Source of the DNA: Clostridia bacterium
GTDB lineage: Bacteria; Bacillota_A; Clostridia; Oscillospirales; Acutalibacteraceae
DNA: 5,733 bases
Assembly (NCBI GenBank): GCA_017529165.1
Contig: JAFXNY010000169.1
Coordinates: 1 to 5,733 of the forward strand
Direction of reading: 5' to 3'
The position numbers were made by a program, and so were the translations under genes. Below the pieces are notes generated by a model that worked only from the letters and a program-made list of their open reading frames with translations, searched no databases and was not told the DNA's origin. This document shows positions 1 to 5,733 of the stretch, piece by piece. How positions within the stretch are numbered: the stretch's first letter is position 1; each line of letters begins with the position of its first letter.

Positions 1-8
1 GGTTGCTT

Positions 9-251
9 TTATATAATCTCTTGCTCTAAATCATCGAAAAGGGAAGAATTAAAAAAATCTTTAATACTAATATCTAAACCGTCACAAATCTTTTTTAAGG
101 TTGAAATTGTTGCACTTTTGTTTCGGCCGCTAGTTATATTATTAAGCGTTGATTGAGTTATACCTGAAATGGTTGCCAATTTATTAAGGGTAATTTTTCG
201 TTCATCGCAAAGGTCTGTTATTCTGCGTTTTACCGCCTCGCCAATACGCAT
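9..251 (-). CDS. Small Cro/C1 (XRE)-type helix-turn-helix transcriptional regulator
   Basis: An 80-residue protein consisting almost only of a Cro/C1-type DNA-binding domain. The predicted HTH covers about residues 20-42 (TLNKLATISGITQSTLNNIT), followed by the typical helix 'STLKKICDGLDISIKDFF' at 50-67 and a short acidic tail (DDLEQE). There is no peptidase, sensor or membrane segment, so it is probably a small dimeric DNA-binding protein acting in the cytoplasm. The ATG at 249-251 is supported by a GAGGTGATT Shine-Dalgarno sequence ending about 5 nt upstream (GAGGTG at 257-262). It is divergent from the glycosyltransferase operon, and the shared 149-bp region carries inverted repeats over both promoter areas. 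Autorepression and control of the neighbouring operon are therefore plausible, but this is inference. Proteins of this size are common in Clostridia as phage- or element-derived regulators. No toxin partner or phage gene is visible beside it. The family is secure; the regulon is unknown. Confidence 0.9.
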   Translation of the reverse strand: MRIGEAVKRRITDLCDERKITLNKLATISGITQSTLNNITSGRNKSATISTLKKICDGLDISIKDFFNSSLFDDLEQEII

Positions 252-259
252 ATAATCAC

Positions 260-297
260 CTCAATATGTTTTATACTTAAATACTAACCATATTGAG
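260..297. repeat. 9-bp perfect inverted repeat in front of the HTH gene, candidate autoregulatory operator
   Basis: CTCAATATG at 260-268 is matched perfectly by CATATTGAG at 289-297, with a 20-nt spacer. Read on the minus strand, the spacer contains TATAAA (270-275), the best available -10 box for the HTH gene. The left arm then falls near the expected transcription start and partly covers the Shine-Dalgarno sequence, while the right arm falls in the -35 zone. No good -35 hexamer is visible, so the minus-strand promoter is weakly supported. The placement resembles the arms around the plus-strand promoter, which suggests related operators for one regulator. The repeat is directly visible; its function is inferred. 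Confidence 0.5.
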
Positions 298-305
298 TTG
301 AAATT

Positions 306-376
306 ATTACCTCTTATGAGTTGACTTATATGTCGTAAATTGTTATAATAATGACTGTTAACTCAAAAGAGGTAAC
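306..376. promoter_or_regulatory. Paired 20-nt inverted-repeat arms bracketing the operon promoter, candidate operators
   Basis: The stretch 306-325 matches the reverse complement of 357-376 at 17 of 20 positions. Each arm contains a short dyad of form CTC-N4-GAG (311-320 and 362-371), and the dyad centres are 51 bp apart, close to five helical turns. The left arm runs into the -35 hexamer (321-326) and the right arm starts at the expected transcription start. This layout suits a repressor bound at two sites, possibly with looping. The adjacent HTH protein is the obvious candidate ligand. A related TGAGTTGA word also occurs at 294-301 and 317-324, with TGAGTTAA on the opposite strand at 358-365. 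As RNA the arms could instead pair only if transcription began upstream, which the promoter position argues against. Confidence 0.6.
321..349 (+). promoter_or_regulatory. Sigma-A-type promoter with extended -10 for the glycosyltransferase operon
   Basis: TTGACT at 321-326 is followed after a 17-nt spacer by a perfect TATAAT at 344-349. A TG one base upstream of the -10 box (341-342) makes it an extended -10. This is close to ideal for the housekeeping sigma factor, so expression should be strong unless repressed, and the surrounding inverted-repeat arms provide possible repressor sites. Transcription should start near 355-357, giving a leader of about 48 nt before the ATG at 404. Confidence 0.85.
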
Positions 377-403
377 AAATTAACAACAAGTGCGGCGGTT
401 TTG

Positions 404-1417
404 ATGAGAATAAAAATTGAAAAAATACTATATAAGTATTATTACTATTCTTTTCATTTGTGCAACGGTATATATTATCGTATTAACAATAAAAAGATAA
501 AAATGCTCGTTTTTTTAATGTTATTACCCACTATTGTTCTTAAGCGTATTTTTGGCGGTGTTGCTGATATGGTATGCTCAATAAAGGTTAAAAGGCTGAA
601 AAAAGCCGAACGAAATACCAATTTTGATTGTGATTTGAGCATAGTTGCTATTGCTAAAAATGAGGGCTCGTATGTAAAAGAATGGCTCGCTTATCATAAA
701 CTTATAGGCGTTAAAAAGGTTTTTCTTTATGATAATAACAGCACCGATAATTTAGAAGAAATCGTTAAACCGTATATTGATATAGGTTTTGTTGAGTATC
801 ATAGCTTCCCTGGCGAGGGCATGCAACTTAAAGCATATAACGATGCGATTAACCGTTACAATAAGTCCGTTAGATATATGGCAATAATAGACTGTGACGA
901 GTTTTTAGTACCCATAAACGGCGAATTATTGCCTGCAACAATTAAATTGTTTGAAAAATACCCTTGTGCCGGCGGAATAGGAGCAAGCTGGTGTGTTTAT
1001 GGCTCGTCCGGCAAAGAAAAGGCGGAAGACGGTTTAGTCGTTGAGCGTTTTACAAAAAGGGGAATAAAAGGAGATTTCCCGAGCGTTCATTATAAAACGA
1101 TTATAAATCCGAGACTTGTAAAAGAGTATGTCAATCCGCATTTTCCTATTTATAAGCATGGAGCATACACGGTATCACCGGACGGCAGAAGACTATATGC
1201 TATGTATAATTACGATGTCTGTTTTGATGGAATAGTATGTAATCATTACTTTTGCAAGTCAAAAGAAGAGTTTATAAAAAAGGTTTCAAGGGGTCTTGCG
1301 GATAAACCCGGAGTTTTCCGTGATATGTCCATATTTGATTTGTATGATAAAAACGATATAGAAGACAGAACGATGCTAAAATATATTGATGGCATAAAGC
1401 AAAATATTAAATATTAG
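404..1417 (+). CDS. Glycosyltransferase, GT92/GT2-like (GT-A fold), probably surface glycan or glycolipid synthesis
   Basis: About 337 residues. A nucleotide-sugar glycosyltransferase core begins near residue 78 with SIVAIAKNEGSYVKEW, followed by YDNNSTD (about 109-115) and the metal-binding DxD motif in IIDCDEFLVP (about 161-170). Downstream are ASWCVYGSSG (about 194-203), VHYKTIINP (228-236) and NHYFCKSKEEF (280-290). This order is that of the GT92 (DUF23)/Glyco_tranf_2_4 group, which transfers a sugar from a nucleotide donor using a divalent metal. Residues about 33-53 form a short hydrophobic stretch in a basic N-terminal region, suggesting association with the cytoplasmic face of the membrane. 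The donor and acceptor cannot be told. I prefer ATG 404 over TTG 401, but neither has a good Shine-Dalgarno sequence. The first codons are very AT-rich (13 G/C in the 60 bases from 421). The gene shares an operon with the following membrane protein, 19 nt away. Confidence 0.85.
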   Translation: MRIKIEKILYKYYYYSFHLCNGIYYRINNKKIKMLVFLMLLPTIVLKRIFGGVADMVCSIKVKRLKKAERNTNFDCDLSIVAIAKNEGSYVKEWLAYHKLIGVKKVFLYDNNSTDNLEEIVKPYIDIGFVEYHSFPGEGMQLKAYNDAINRYNKSVRYMAIIDCDEFLVPINGELLPATIKLFEKYPCAGGIGASWCVYGSSGKEKAEDGLVVERFTKRGIKGDFPSVHYKTIINPRLVKEYVNPHFPIYKHGAYTVSPDGRRLYAMYNYDVCFDGIVCNHYFCKSKEEFIKKVSRGLADKPGVFRDMSIFDLYDKNDIEDRTMLKYIDGIKQNIKY

Positions 1418-1436
1418 TAAAAAAGGAGTCCAAAGC

Positions 1437-2690
1437 GTGATTAAGGCAATCAATTCTTATGAGCTGCGGAAAAATCCAAAAAAAGATTATCGGTTTTTAT
1501 TTCTGGCCTTTTTCCTACTTCTTCTGTACGGGGCAAGTCTTCAGTTGGTTTTGGGATGGTATAAGGCTGACAGTTATGTTTCTACACTTTTGGCGTTTTC
1601 TTACTTGAAGAACGGGTTTATTCGGCGTGGTTTAGCAGGGACATTGTATGATCTTGTGTGTAGAACCGTTCCGATTGCATATTCATATCGTGGTGCTGTG
1701 TGGTTCATGTGGGGAATAAATGTTTTATACTTTATCTCCTTGCTTGCGTTCGTAAAATGGGCTTTAGACAAGATCGAAGAAAAGGAAGTATATAAGGGCG
1801 CATATTTTTTTGCACTGTTATGCTTTACTTTTATGATTCCGACAGTTTGCGTACGCATCGGTGCACTTGGAAGGGCAGATGTTCTTCAAATTGTTCTGTG
1901 CCTATTCCAAATATATCTTCTGATTGAAATGAGATGGGAGTGGCTAACGATCCCGCTTACTGCTGTAAACGTAATGTTTCATGAGGGATATGTACTAATG
2001 ACATTTTGCGCTGTGTTGATCGTGCTGTTGTTCCGGGCAATTAACACAGAAGAGAAGCGCAAAAAGTATTGTCTTTTGCTCGTTTTAAATGTGATAGTAT
2101 TGCTGGCAAGCACTCTACTTTCTCTTTTGGGCAGAATGCGAGCTGGAACGGCAGAGGAATATGCTACAGCCTTGAATACTGCGGCTTCCATTAACTCGGA
2201 AGGTGCGGTTCACTGGAACTTGTTATCTATGATGGCGGATTTTTGCCCCGAAAATGCACCCATTATAGATGATGCACGCTTTGTTGCCAACGGCCGAAAA
2301 GAATTACCCATTTTTCTCGTGTGCTTTATCCCGGCGTTTTGTATTTTTTTAAAACCCATGGTGAACTTGTTCCGACAGGATGCTGGAAAAAAGCGATTAA
2401 CTCATATCACTGCTGTTTTGCTGGGCCCCATGCTTATTGGAGTGGAGTATGTCAAGTACTGTGATTATGGTCGATATATTTTTTGGTTAGTTTTCTACTT
2501 TTTTGTTGTTTTTCTCTCTTTTGCGACAATGAACGATGAAGGAGCAAAAAAGGCTTTGGGCAAATCGTATATCTACACAAATGTGAAAGCGCTTTTTATT
2601 CTTGCACTGATGATGGTTTATCAGCCTCTACCAACATGCAGTTTTACACTTATTTCTCGCATGATCAGGCAACTCGTTTTTGGAGCATAG
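1437..2690 (+). CDS. Polytopic membrane protein of unknown function, possibly GT-C-like or polysaccharide-related
   Basis: A 417-residue protein with about ten hydrophobic spans, roughly at 19-40, 88-110, 121-139, 148-165, 170-199, 211-231, 290-308, 322-337, 347-364 and 383-398. The GTG start is supported by AAGGAG (1423-1428), 8 nt upstream. Charged motifs embedded between spans look conserved rather than random: FIRRGLAG (61-68), GRADVLQ (145-151), FHEGY (181-185) and DYGRYIFW (343-350). A larger non-membrane loop lies at about 232-289. I do not recognise a named family with certainty. The architecture resembles uncharacterised polytopic proteins of glycan clusters (EpsG/O-antigen-polymerase-like or lipid-linked-sugar GT-C enzymes). 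Translation in an operon with a glycosyltransferase fits a role in assembling, transferring or exporting a lipid-linked sugar, but this is inference. A flippase or pure transporter is not excluded. Arginine CGG and CGT and mixed leucine codons near the start give a somewhat different impression from the upstream gene. Confidence 0.75.
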   Translation: MIKAINSYELRKNPKKDYRFLFLAFFLLLLYGASLQLVLGWYKADSYVSTLLAFSYLKNGFIRRGLAGTLYDLVCRTVPIAYSYRGAVWFMWGINVLYFISLLAFVKWALDKIEEKEVYKGAYFFALLCFTFMIPTVCVRIGALGRADVLQIVLCLFQIYLLIEMRWEWLTIPLTAVNVMFHEGYVLMTFCAVLIVLLFRAINTEEKRKKYCLLLVLNVIVLLASTLLSLLGRMRAGTAEEYATALNTAASINSEGAVHWNLLSMMADFCPENAPIIDDARFVANGRKELPIFLVCFIPAFCIFLKPMVNLFRQDAGKKRLTHITAVLLGPMLIGVEYVKYCDYGRYIFWLVFYFFVVFLSFATMNDEGAKKALGKSYIYTNVKALFILALMMVYQPLPTCSFTLISRMIRQLVFGA

Positions 2691-2814
2691 AACGCGGAAA
2701 GGTCTGTAACACCTGTCTCTTAACTCGTGACCCACGAATAAAAATAGAAAGAATTACGGTTTTAAAAGACGTTCGCCACACACCGCAATTATCTAAGCGA
2801 TAATCTTAAATGGT

Positions 2815-2849
2815 AAAAAATACACGCCTGCGGTTTTTCCGCAGGCGTG
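2815..2849 (-). terminator. Rho-independent terminator of the rpsO-pnp transcript
   Basis: A perfect 11-bp GC-rich stem pairs CACGCCTGCGG (2823-2833) with CCGCAGGCGTG (2839-2849) around a 5-nt loop. On the minus strand it is followed by TATTTTTT (2814-2822 region), a proper U tract. It starts 18 nt past the pnp stop codon. In the plus direction no T run follows, so it should terminate pnp but not the plus-strand operon. Confidence 0.93.
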
Positions 2850-2867
2850 GTTAACTATAAAATATAA

Positions 2868-5048
2868 TTATTTCTTAAATCCTCTATGTTTGCCGTGGGG
2901 TTTTCTTGGCTCCTCGTCAGCGTCATCCTCAACTACTGCACCGTTTACCTCTACGAGTGCGTCACGGCGGGAAAGATTTATTCTGCCTTGATCGTCAATT
3001 TCGGTTACCTTTACAAGTACTTGGTCGCCTACATTTACAACATCCTCAACCTTGGCTACTCTCTTGGTGTCAAGCTTTGATATGTGAACAAGTCCCTCTT
3101 TGCCTGGGGCTATCTCAACAAAAGCGCCAAAGGTCATAAGGCGTGTTACCTTACCGCTGTATATTGCGCCAATTTCGGGGTCGTTGGCAATAAGTTCGAT
3201 AATGCCTATAGCCTGTTTTGCCTTCTCCACATCAAGACCGGAAACATAAACATGGCCGTCTTCTTCAATGGTGATAGTACAATCGCACTGCTCTTGAATA
3301 GACTGTATAACCTTGCCCTGCTTACCGATAACATCACCGATTTTATCAGTTGGAATGGTTGTGGTAAGCATTTTAGGAGCATATTTTGAAAGCTCTGTGC
3401 GAGGCTTATCAATACATTTAAGCATTACTTCATCAAGTATATAATCTCTTGCTTTATGAGTTTTAGCAAATGCTTCTTTTATAATTTCGGGTGTAAGACC
3501 GTGAACCTTTAAGTCCATCTGAATAGCCGTAATACCCTTGTGAGTACCGGCAACCTTAAAGTCCATATCGCCGTAGAAGTCCTCGAGGCCTTGGATATCG
3601 ACCATAGTCATAAAGTCGCCGTAAACACCCTCGTCTCCGGTTATAAGACCGCAGGAAATACCGGCAACCGGAGCTTTAATCGGAACACCTGCTGCCATAA
3701 GTGCTAAGGTTGAACCGCAGATTGAGCCCTGCGAGGTTGAACCGTTAGATGATAAAACTTCGGATACTACACGAATGGCATACGGAAACTCCTCAACGCT
3801 CGGGATTACAGGCAGTAGTGCACGCTCTGCGAGTGCGCCGTGGCCGATTTCTCGCCTGCCGGGGCCTCTTGACGGCTTTGTTTCGCCTACTGAATAGGAC
3901 GGGAAATTGTAGTGGTGAATATATCTTTTTTGTGTTTCTTCATCGAGTCCGTCAAGCTTTTGAGCTTCGCTTACAGGGGCTAAAGTTGCAACCGATAAAA
4001 CCTGTGTCTGCCCACGAGTAAACATACCCGAACCGTGCGCACGGGCGAGTAAATCTATTTGAGCATTAAGCGGTCTTATCTCGTCAATGCCTCTGCCGTC
4101 AACACGCTTATGCTCGTCCTTAAGCCAAGACCTGACAACATGCTTCTGTACTAGATACATAATCTCGTCAAGCTTGGCTTCGTTTCCTTCAAAACGCTCG
4201 TCAAACTTTTCGTGAACTGCATTGTAAATAGGCAGAAGTGCCGCATCACGAACATTTTTATCGTCAGTATCAAGCGCGCGCTTTACATCTTCAATGCAAA
4301 ACTCTTCGATTTCCGCCATTATCTCGGGGTCAGGGTTGCTTGATTCAAAGGTAAACTTCTTTTTGCCGATTTCAGCAACTATTGAGTTTATAAACTTAAC
4401 AACCTCTTTGTTTACTTCGTGGCCTGCCATGATGCATTCAAACATTTTATCGTCCGGAATCTCGTTAGCGCCTGCTTCTATCATTGCAACTAAATCGGCG
4501 GTTGATGATACGGTAAGATTAAGGTCAGACTTTTCTCTCTGCTCAAGTGTGGGGTTAATAACTATTTCACCGTCAACAAGACCTACGCTTGTGCTCGAAA
4601 TCGGACCATCCCACGGAATATCGGATACTGCGATAGCCGCAGAAACACCGATAGCCGCCGCTATTTCGGGCGAGCAATCCGGGTCAACCGACATAACGGT
4701 TGCAACAACCGAGCAATCGTTTCTCATATCTTTAGGGAAGAGAGGACGAATCGGTCTGTCAATACAACGGGAAGCTAAAATTGCCTTTTCAGTGGCTCTG
4801 CCCTCACGGCGCTGGAAAGAGCCGGGGAAACGGCCTACTGAATACATTTTCTCTTCGTAGTCAACTGAAAGCGGGAAAAAATCAACTCCCTCACGGGGCT
4901 TACTTGACGCTGTAACTGTGCAAAGCACATTAGTTTCGCCATAGCTTGCCATAAAAGCGGCATTTGCAAGACCTGCCATTTTGCCTGTTTCAAGCTTAAA
5001 AGGGCGGCCGGCAATGGTGGTTTCATAAACCTTGTAATTTTCAAACAT
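2868..5048 (-). CDS. pnp: Polyribonucleotide nucleotidyltransferase (PNPase)
   Basis: PNPase degrades RNA 3' to 5' by phosphorolysis, releasing nucleoside diphosphates; in the family it is a trimer in the cytoplasm and takes part in mRNA turnover. At 726 residues it is full length. In order it has a first RNase PH domain (about 10-145), the alpha-helical linker (about 240-310), a second RNase PH domain (about 322-545), a KH domain (about 560-620, with the GKQG loop at 575-578), an S1 domain (about 626-696) and a basic and acidic tail. Visible active-site elements are FTRGQTQ (343-349), SNGSTSQGSICG (434-445) and GLEDFYGDMDFKVAG (487-501). These hold D490, D496 and K498, equivalent to E. coli D486, D492 and K494. 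Residue 452 is Ala where most PNPases I know have Asp or Asn. The ATG follows GGAG by 9 nt (5058-5061). It lies downstream of rpsO on the same strand with no clear promoter of its own, so it is probably cotranscribed. Confidence 0.99.
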   Translation of the reverse strand: MFENYKVYETTIAGRPFKLETGKMAGLANAAFMASYGETNVLCTVTASSKPREGVDFFPLSVDYEEKMYSVGRFPGSFQRREGRATEKAILASRCIDRPIRPLFPKDMRNDCSVVATVMSVDPDCSPEIAAAIGVSAAIAVSDIPWDGPISSTSVGLVDGEIVINPTLEQREKSDLNLTVSSTADLVAMIEAGANEIPDDKMFECIMAGHEVNKEVVKFINSIVAEIGKKKFTFESSNPDPEIMAEIEEFCIEDVKRALDTDDKNVRDAALLPIYNAVHEKFDERFEGNEAKLDEIMYLVQKHVVRSWLKDEHKRVDGRGIDEIRPLNAQIDLLARAHGSGMFTRGQTQVLSVATLAPVSEAQKLDGLDEETQKRYIHHYNFPSYSVGETKPSRGPGRREIGHGALAERALLPVIPSVEEFPYAIRVVSEVLSSNGSTSQGSICGSTLALMAAGVPIKAPVAGISCGLITGDEGVYGDFMTMVDIQGLEDFYGDMDFKVAGTHKGITAIQMDLKVHGLTPEIIKEAFAKTHKARDYILDEVMLKCIDKPRTELSKYAPKMLTTTIPTDKIGDVIGKQGKVIQSIQEQCDCTITIEEDGHVYVSGLDVEKAKQAIGIIELIANDPEIGAIYSGKVTRLMTFGAFVEIAPGKEGLVHISKLDTKRVAKVEDVVNVGDQVLVKVTEIDDQGRINLSRRDALVEVNGAVVEDDADEEPRKPHGKHRGFKK

Positions 5049-5068
5049 AATGAAAATCTCCTTTTCTT

Positions 5069-5171
5069 TTATTTTGTTTTTAAGAGATTTTCTGTTAGCA
5101 ATAAATCCAATGCCCGATTTTCGGGCACTCGATTTACCGCTAAACTGAAAAATCTCTTATTTTGTTTTTAA
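5069..5171. repeat. Perfect 15-bp direct repeats flanking the pnp leader hairpin
   Basis: TTATTTTGTTTTTAA occurs at 5069-5083 and again at 5157-5171, 88 bp apart, identical at all 15 positions and ending where the hairpin arms begin. In the transcript these read as A-rich unpaired flanks on each side of the rod structure, one of them just upstream of the pnp Shine-Dalgarno sequence. They could be a duplication left by insertion of a small palindromic element, or paired binding sites for an RNA-binding protein. Low complexity limits how much weight the identity can bear. Confidence 0.6.
5082..5158 (-). promoter_or_regulatory. 77-nt rod-like hairpin in the pnp 5' leader, candidate post-transcriptional control element
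   Basis: Three nested helices stack into one long hairpin. The outer arms 5082-5099 and 5139-5158 pair over about 18 bp with two bulged bases. The middle pairs TAAATC (5102-5107) with GATTTA (5131-5136). The tip pairs TGCCCGA (5111-5117) with TCGGGCA (5121-5127) around a 3-nt loop. It ends 33 nt before the pnp ATG and carries no U tract at its 3' side, so it does not look like a terminator. In E. coli a long pnp leader stem is cut by RNase III and PNPase then destabilises its own mRNA; the position here is analogous. Conservation of that mechanism in this lineage is inference. A small palindromic insertion element is the main alternative. Confidence 0.65.
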
Positions 5172-5207
5172 TATAAAGCCAGCCGGACAAATACTGTCCG
5201 GCGGGCT
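5172..5207 (-). terminator. Terminator or attenuator hairpin between rpsO and pnp
   Basis: A strong stem pairs AGCC-A-GCCGGACA (5177-5189) with TGTCCGGC-G-GGCT (5195-5207), giving 12 pairs with one A-G mismatch and a 5-nt loop. It begins 9 nt after the rpsO stop codon. The 3' side on the minus strand reads TTATATTAAAAAC, an interrupted U tract, so termination is probably partial. Read-through would feed pnp, for which no convincing separate promoter is visible. The hairpin may also protect the rpsO 3' end. Confidence 0.75.
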
Positions 5208-5216
5208 AAATACCTA

Positions 5217-5480
5217 TTACTTACGCAGACCGAGTTTCTTAACGATAGCACGGTATCTTTCAATGTCTTTCTTCTGAAGATAGGCTAAAAGATTTCTTCT
5301 GTGACCTACCATTTTTAGAAGACCACGGCGTGAGTGGTGGTCCTTTTTATGCACATCAAGGTGTGCGTTAAGCTCGTTAATGCGAGCTGTGAGAACCGCA
5401 ATCTGCACTTCCGGAGAACCGGTATCGCCTTCGTGAATAGCGTTTTCAGCCATAATCTGCTGTTTCTTTTCGTTGGTCAT
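5217..5480 (-). CDS. rpsO: 30S ribosomal protein S15
   Basis: S15 is a primary binder of the 16S rRNA central domain and is needed for assembly of the 30S platform. The 87-residue protein has the family's normal length. It shows [11 protein letters not shown] (18-28) and the signature [29 protein letters not shown] over about 40-68. The rRNA-contacting residues known from E. coli (H41, D48, S51, numbered without Met) correspond to H40, D47 and S50 here. The C-terminus ends in the usual LGLRK. The ATG has an AAAAGGAG ribosome binding site with GGAG at 5489-5492, 8 nt away. It is the first gene of the rpsO-pnp unit, with its own promoter and a leader of about 100 nt. Nothing is unusual in the protein. 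Confidence 0.99.
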   Translation of the reverse strand: MTNEKKQQIMAENAIHEGDTGSPEVQIAVLTARINELNAHLDVHKKDHHSRRGLLKMVGHRRNLLAYLQKKDIERYRAIVKKLGLRK

Positions 5481-5583
5481 TTTCTACACTCCTTTTCATA
5501 ATTTGTCCGCCGAAAACCGAGCGTAAGGCCATAGTGAATCCGTAATAACACGGCAGACGCCATACTCACAGTATCCGGTAGCC
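5481..5583 (-). promoter_or_regulatory. Structured 5' leader of rpsO, candidate S15 autoregulatory RNA
   Basis: About 100 nt separate the predicted transcription start from the rpsO ATG, long for a single ribosomal protein gene. Visible pairings include ATACT (5562-5566) with AGTAT (5570-5574), CCGT (5540-5543) with ACGG (5550-5553), and GTCTGCC (5552-5558) with GGCGGAC (5505-5511) through one G-U pair. The last overlaps the second helix by two bases, so alternative folds or a rearrangement are possible. The word TATGGC occurs twice in the transcript, once in each half. S15 is known to repress its own translation through leader RNAs of different shapes in different bacterial groups. I cannot match this one to a known class, so the function is inferred from position and folding capacity. 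Confidence 0.5.
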
Positions 5584-5588
5584 GAAGT

Positions 5589-5617
5589 ATTATAGCACAA
5601 AGAAATAAAAAAGTAAA
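5589..5617 (-). promoter_or_regulatory. Sigma-A-type promoter for rpsO-pnp
   Basis: On the minus strand TTTACT (5612-5617) is followed after 17 nt by a perfect TATAAT (5589-5594), with TG one base upstream of it (an extended -10, 5596-5597). Transcription should start around 5582. The -35 matches consensus at four of six positions and the extended -10 compensates. A T-rich tract upstream of it (minus-strand sense of about 5618-5630 and beyond) may not act as a UP element, but the AT-rich surroundings fit a strong promoter. Confidence 0.8.
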
Positions 5618-5719
5618 GTTTTTATTTTCAGCTTTTTTGAAAAATTAATAATAAGTTAATACTTTCTGCAAAAACTTTTAACAAAGGCATAGTAAAATAA
5701 TGGCAAAGGAGAGATTTTA

Positions 5720-5733
5720 ATGAACGATTTTTA
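5720..5733 (+). CDS. Probable start of a plus-strand gene, cut by the window edge
   Basis: ATG at 5720 begins M-N-D-F and then runs off the window. It is preceded by AAAGGAG at 5705-5711, 8 nt upstream, an excellent ribosome binding site. The gene is divergent from rpsO across a 239-bp region. TAAAAT at 5693-5698 could be a -10 box, but no matching -35 hexamer is evident. Four codons are too few to name a product. Confidence 0.5.

Noticed and set aside
9..251. HTH protein as the antitoxin of a toxin-antitoxin pair
   Set aside because: No small toxin-like gene adjoins it in the visible sequence; the neighbour is a glycosyltransferase. The downstream side lies outside the window.
2713..2722. 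CTGTCTCTTA, resembling the end of IS4/Tn5-type elements
   Set aside because: Only 10 bases match, no inverted partner was found elsewhere in the window, and there is no transposase. Chance is sufficient.
2725..2804. Small hairpins TCGTG/CACGA (2725-2737) and ATTATC/GATAAT (2788-2804) after the membrane protein gene, as terminators
   Set aside because: Both stems are short or AT-rich and neither is followed by a T run on the plus strand. The end of the plus-strand operon transcript is therefore undefined here.
4294..4860. A 188-residue open frame on the plus strand
   Set aside because: It lies wholly antisense to the second half of the N-terminal pnp region, has no ribosome binding site of note, and its composition follows the codon pattern of pnp on the other strand.
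5657..5698. Promoter for the plus-strand gene starting at 5720
   Set aside because: TAAAAT and TAATAC can be picked as -10 boxes, but none has a credible -35 at 16-18 nt. The AT-rich composition makes such hits expected.

Overview
The window looks like a low-to-mid GC Firmicutes (class Clostridia) chromosome. The evidence is AAGGAG-type ribosome binding sites, sigma-A promoters with extended -10 boxes, and an rpsO-pnp pair with Clostridia-like proteins. The PNPase variant residues around 452-466 (an LMAAGVP / GISCGL version of the usual MDAGVP / GIAMGL) remind me of Ruminococcaceae/Oscillospirales sequences, but that placement is recall-based inference.

Left part (1-2690): a small Cro/C1-type DNA-binding protein (9-251, minus) is divergent from a two-gene operon on the plus strand. 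The operon encodes a GT92/GT2-like glycosyltransferase (404-1417) and, 19 nt further on, a roughly ten-span membrane protein of unknown function (1437-2690). The 149-bp divergent region holds a near-consensus promoter (321-349). Its -35 and start-site regions sit inside two 20-nt inverted-repeat arms, and a separate 9-bp inverted repeat lies in front of the regulator. The likely picture is a regulator-controlled surface-glycan or glycolipid cassette, but neither substrate nor repressor binding can be shown from sequence.

Right part (2815-5733): the housekeeping rpsO-pnp locus on the minus strand. In transcript order it contains a sigma-A promoter at 5589-5617, a leader of about 100 nt that can fold and may be an S15 autoregulatory element, rpsO, an imperfect terminator/attenuator hairpin, a 77-nt rod-like hairpin in the pnp leader flanked by perfect 15-bp direct repeats, pnp, and a strong terminator that ends the unit. 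S15 is a 30S ribosomal protein and PNPase is a phosphorolytic 3'-5' exoribonuclease. The two genes are paired in many bacteria, and control here probably acts on the RNA leaders. The last 14 bases appear to begin another plus-strand gene.

No transposase, CRISPR array, tRNA, rRNA or complete mobile element is visible. I found no convincing new defence-type system. The least explained parts are the divergent operator array, the unknown membrane protein with its glycosyltransferase partner, and the pnp leader structure.
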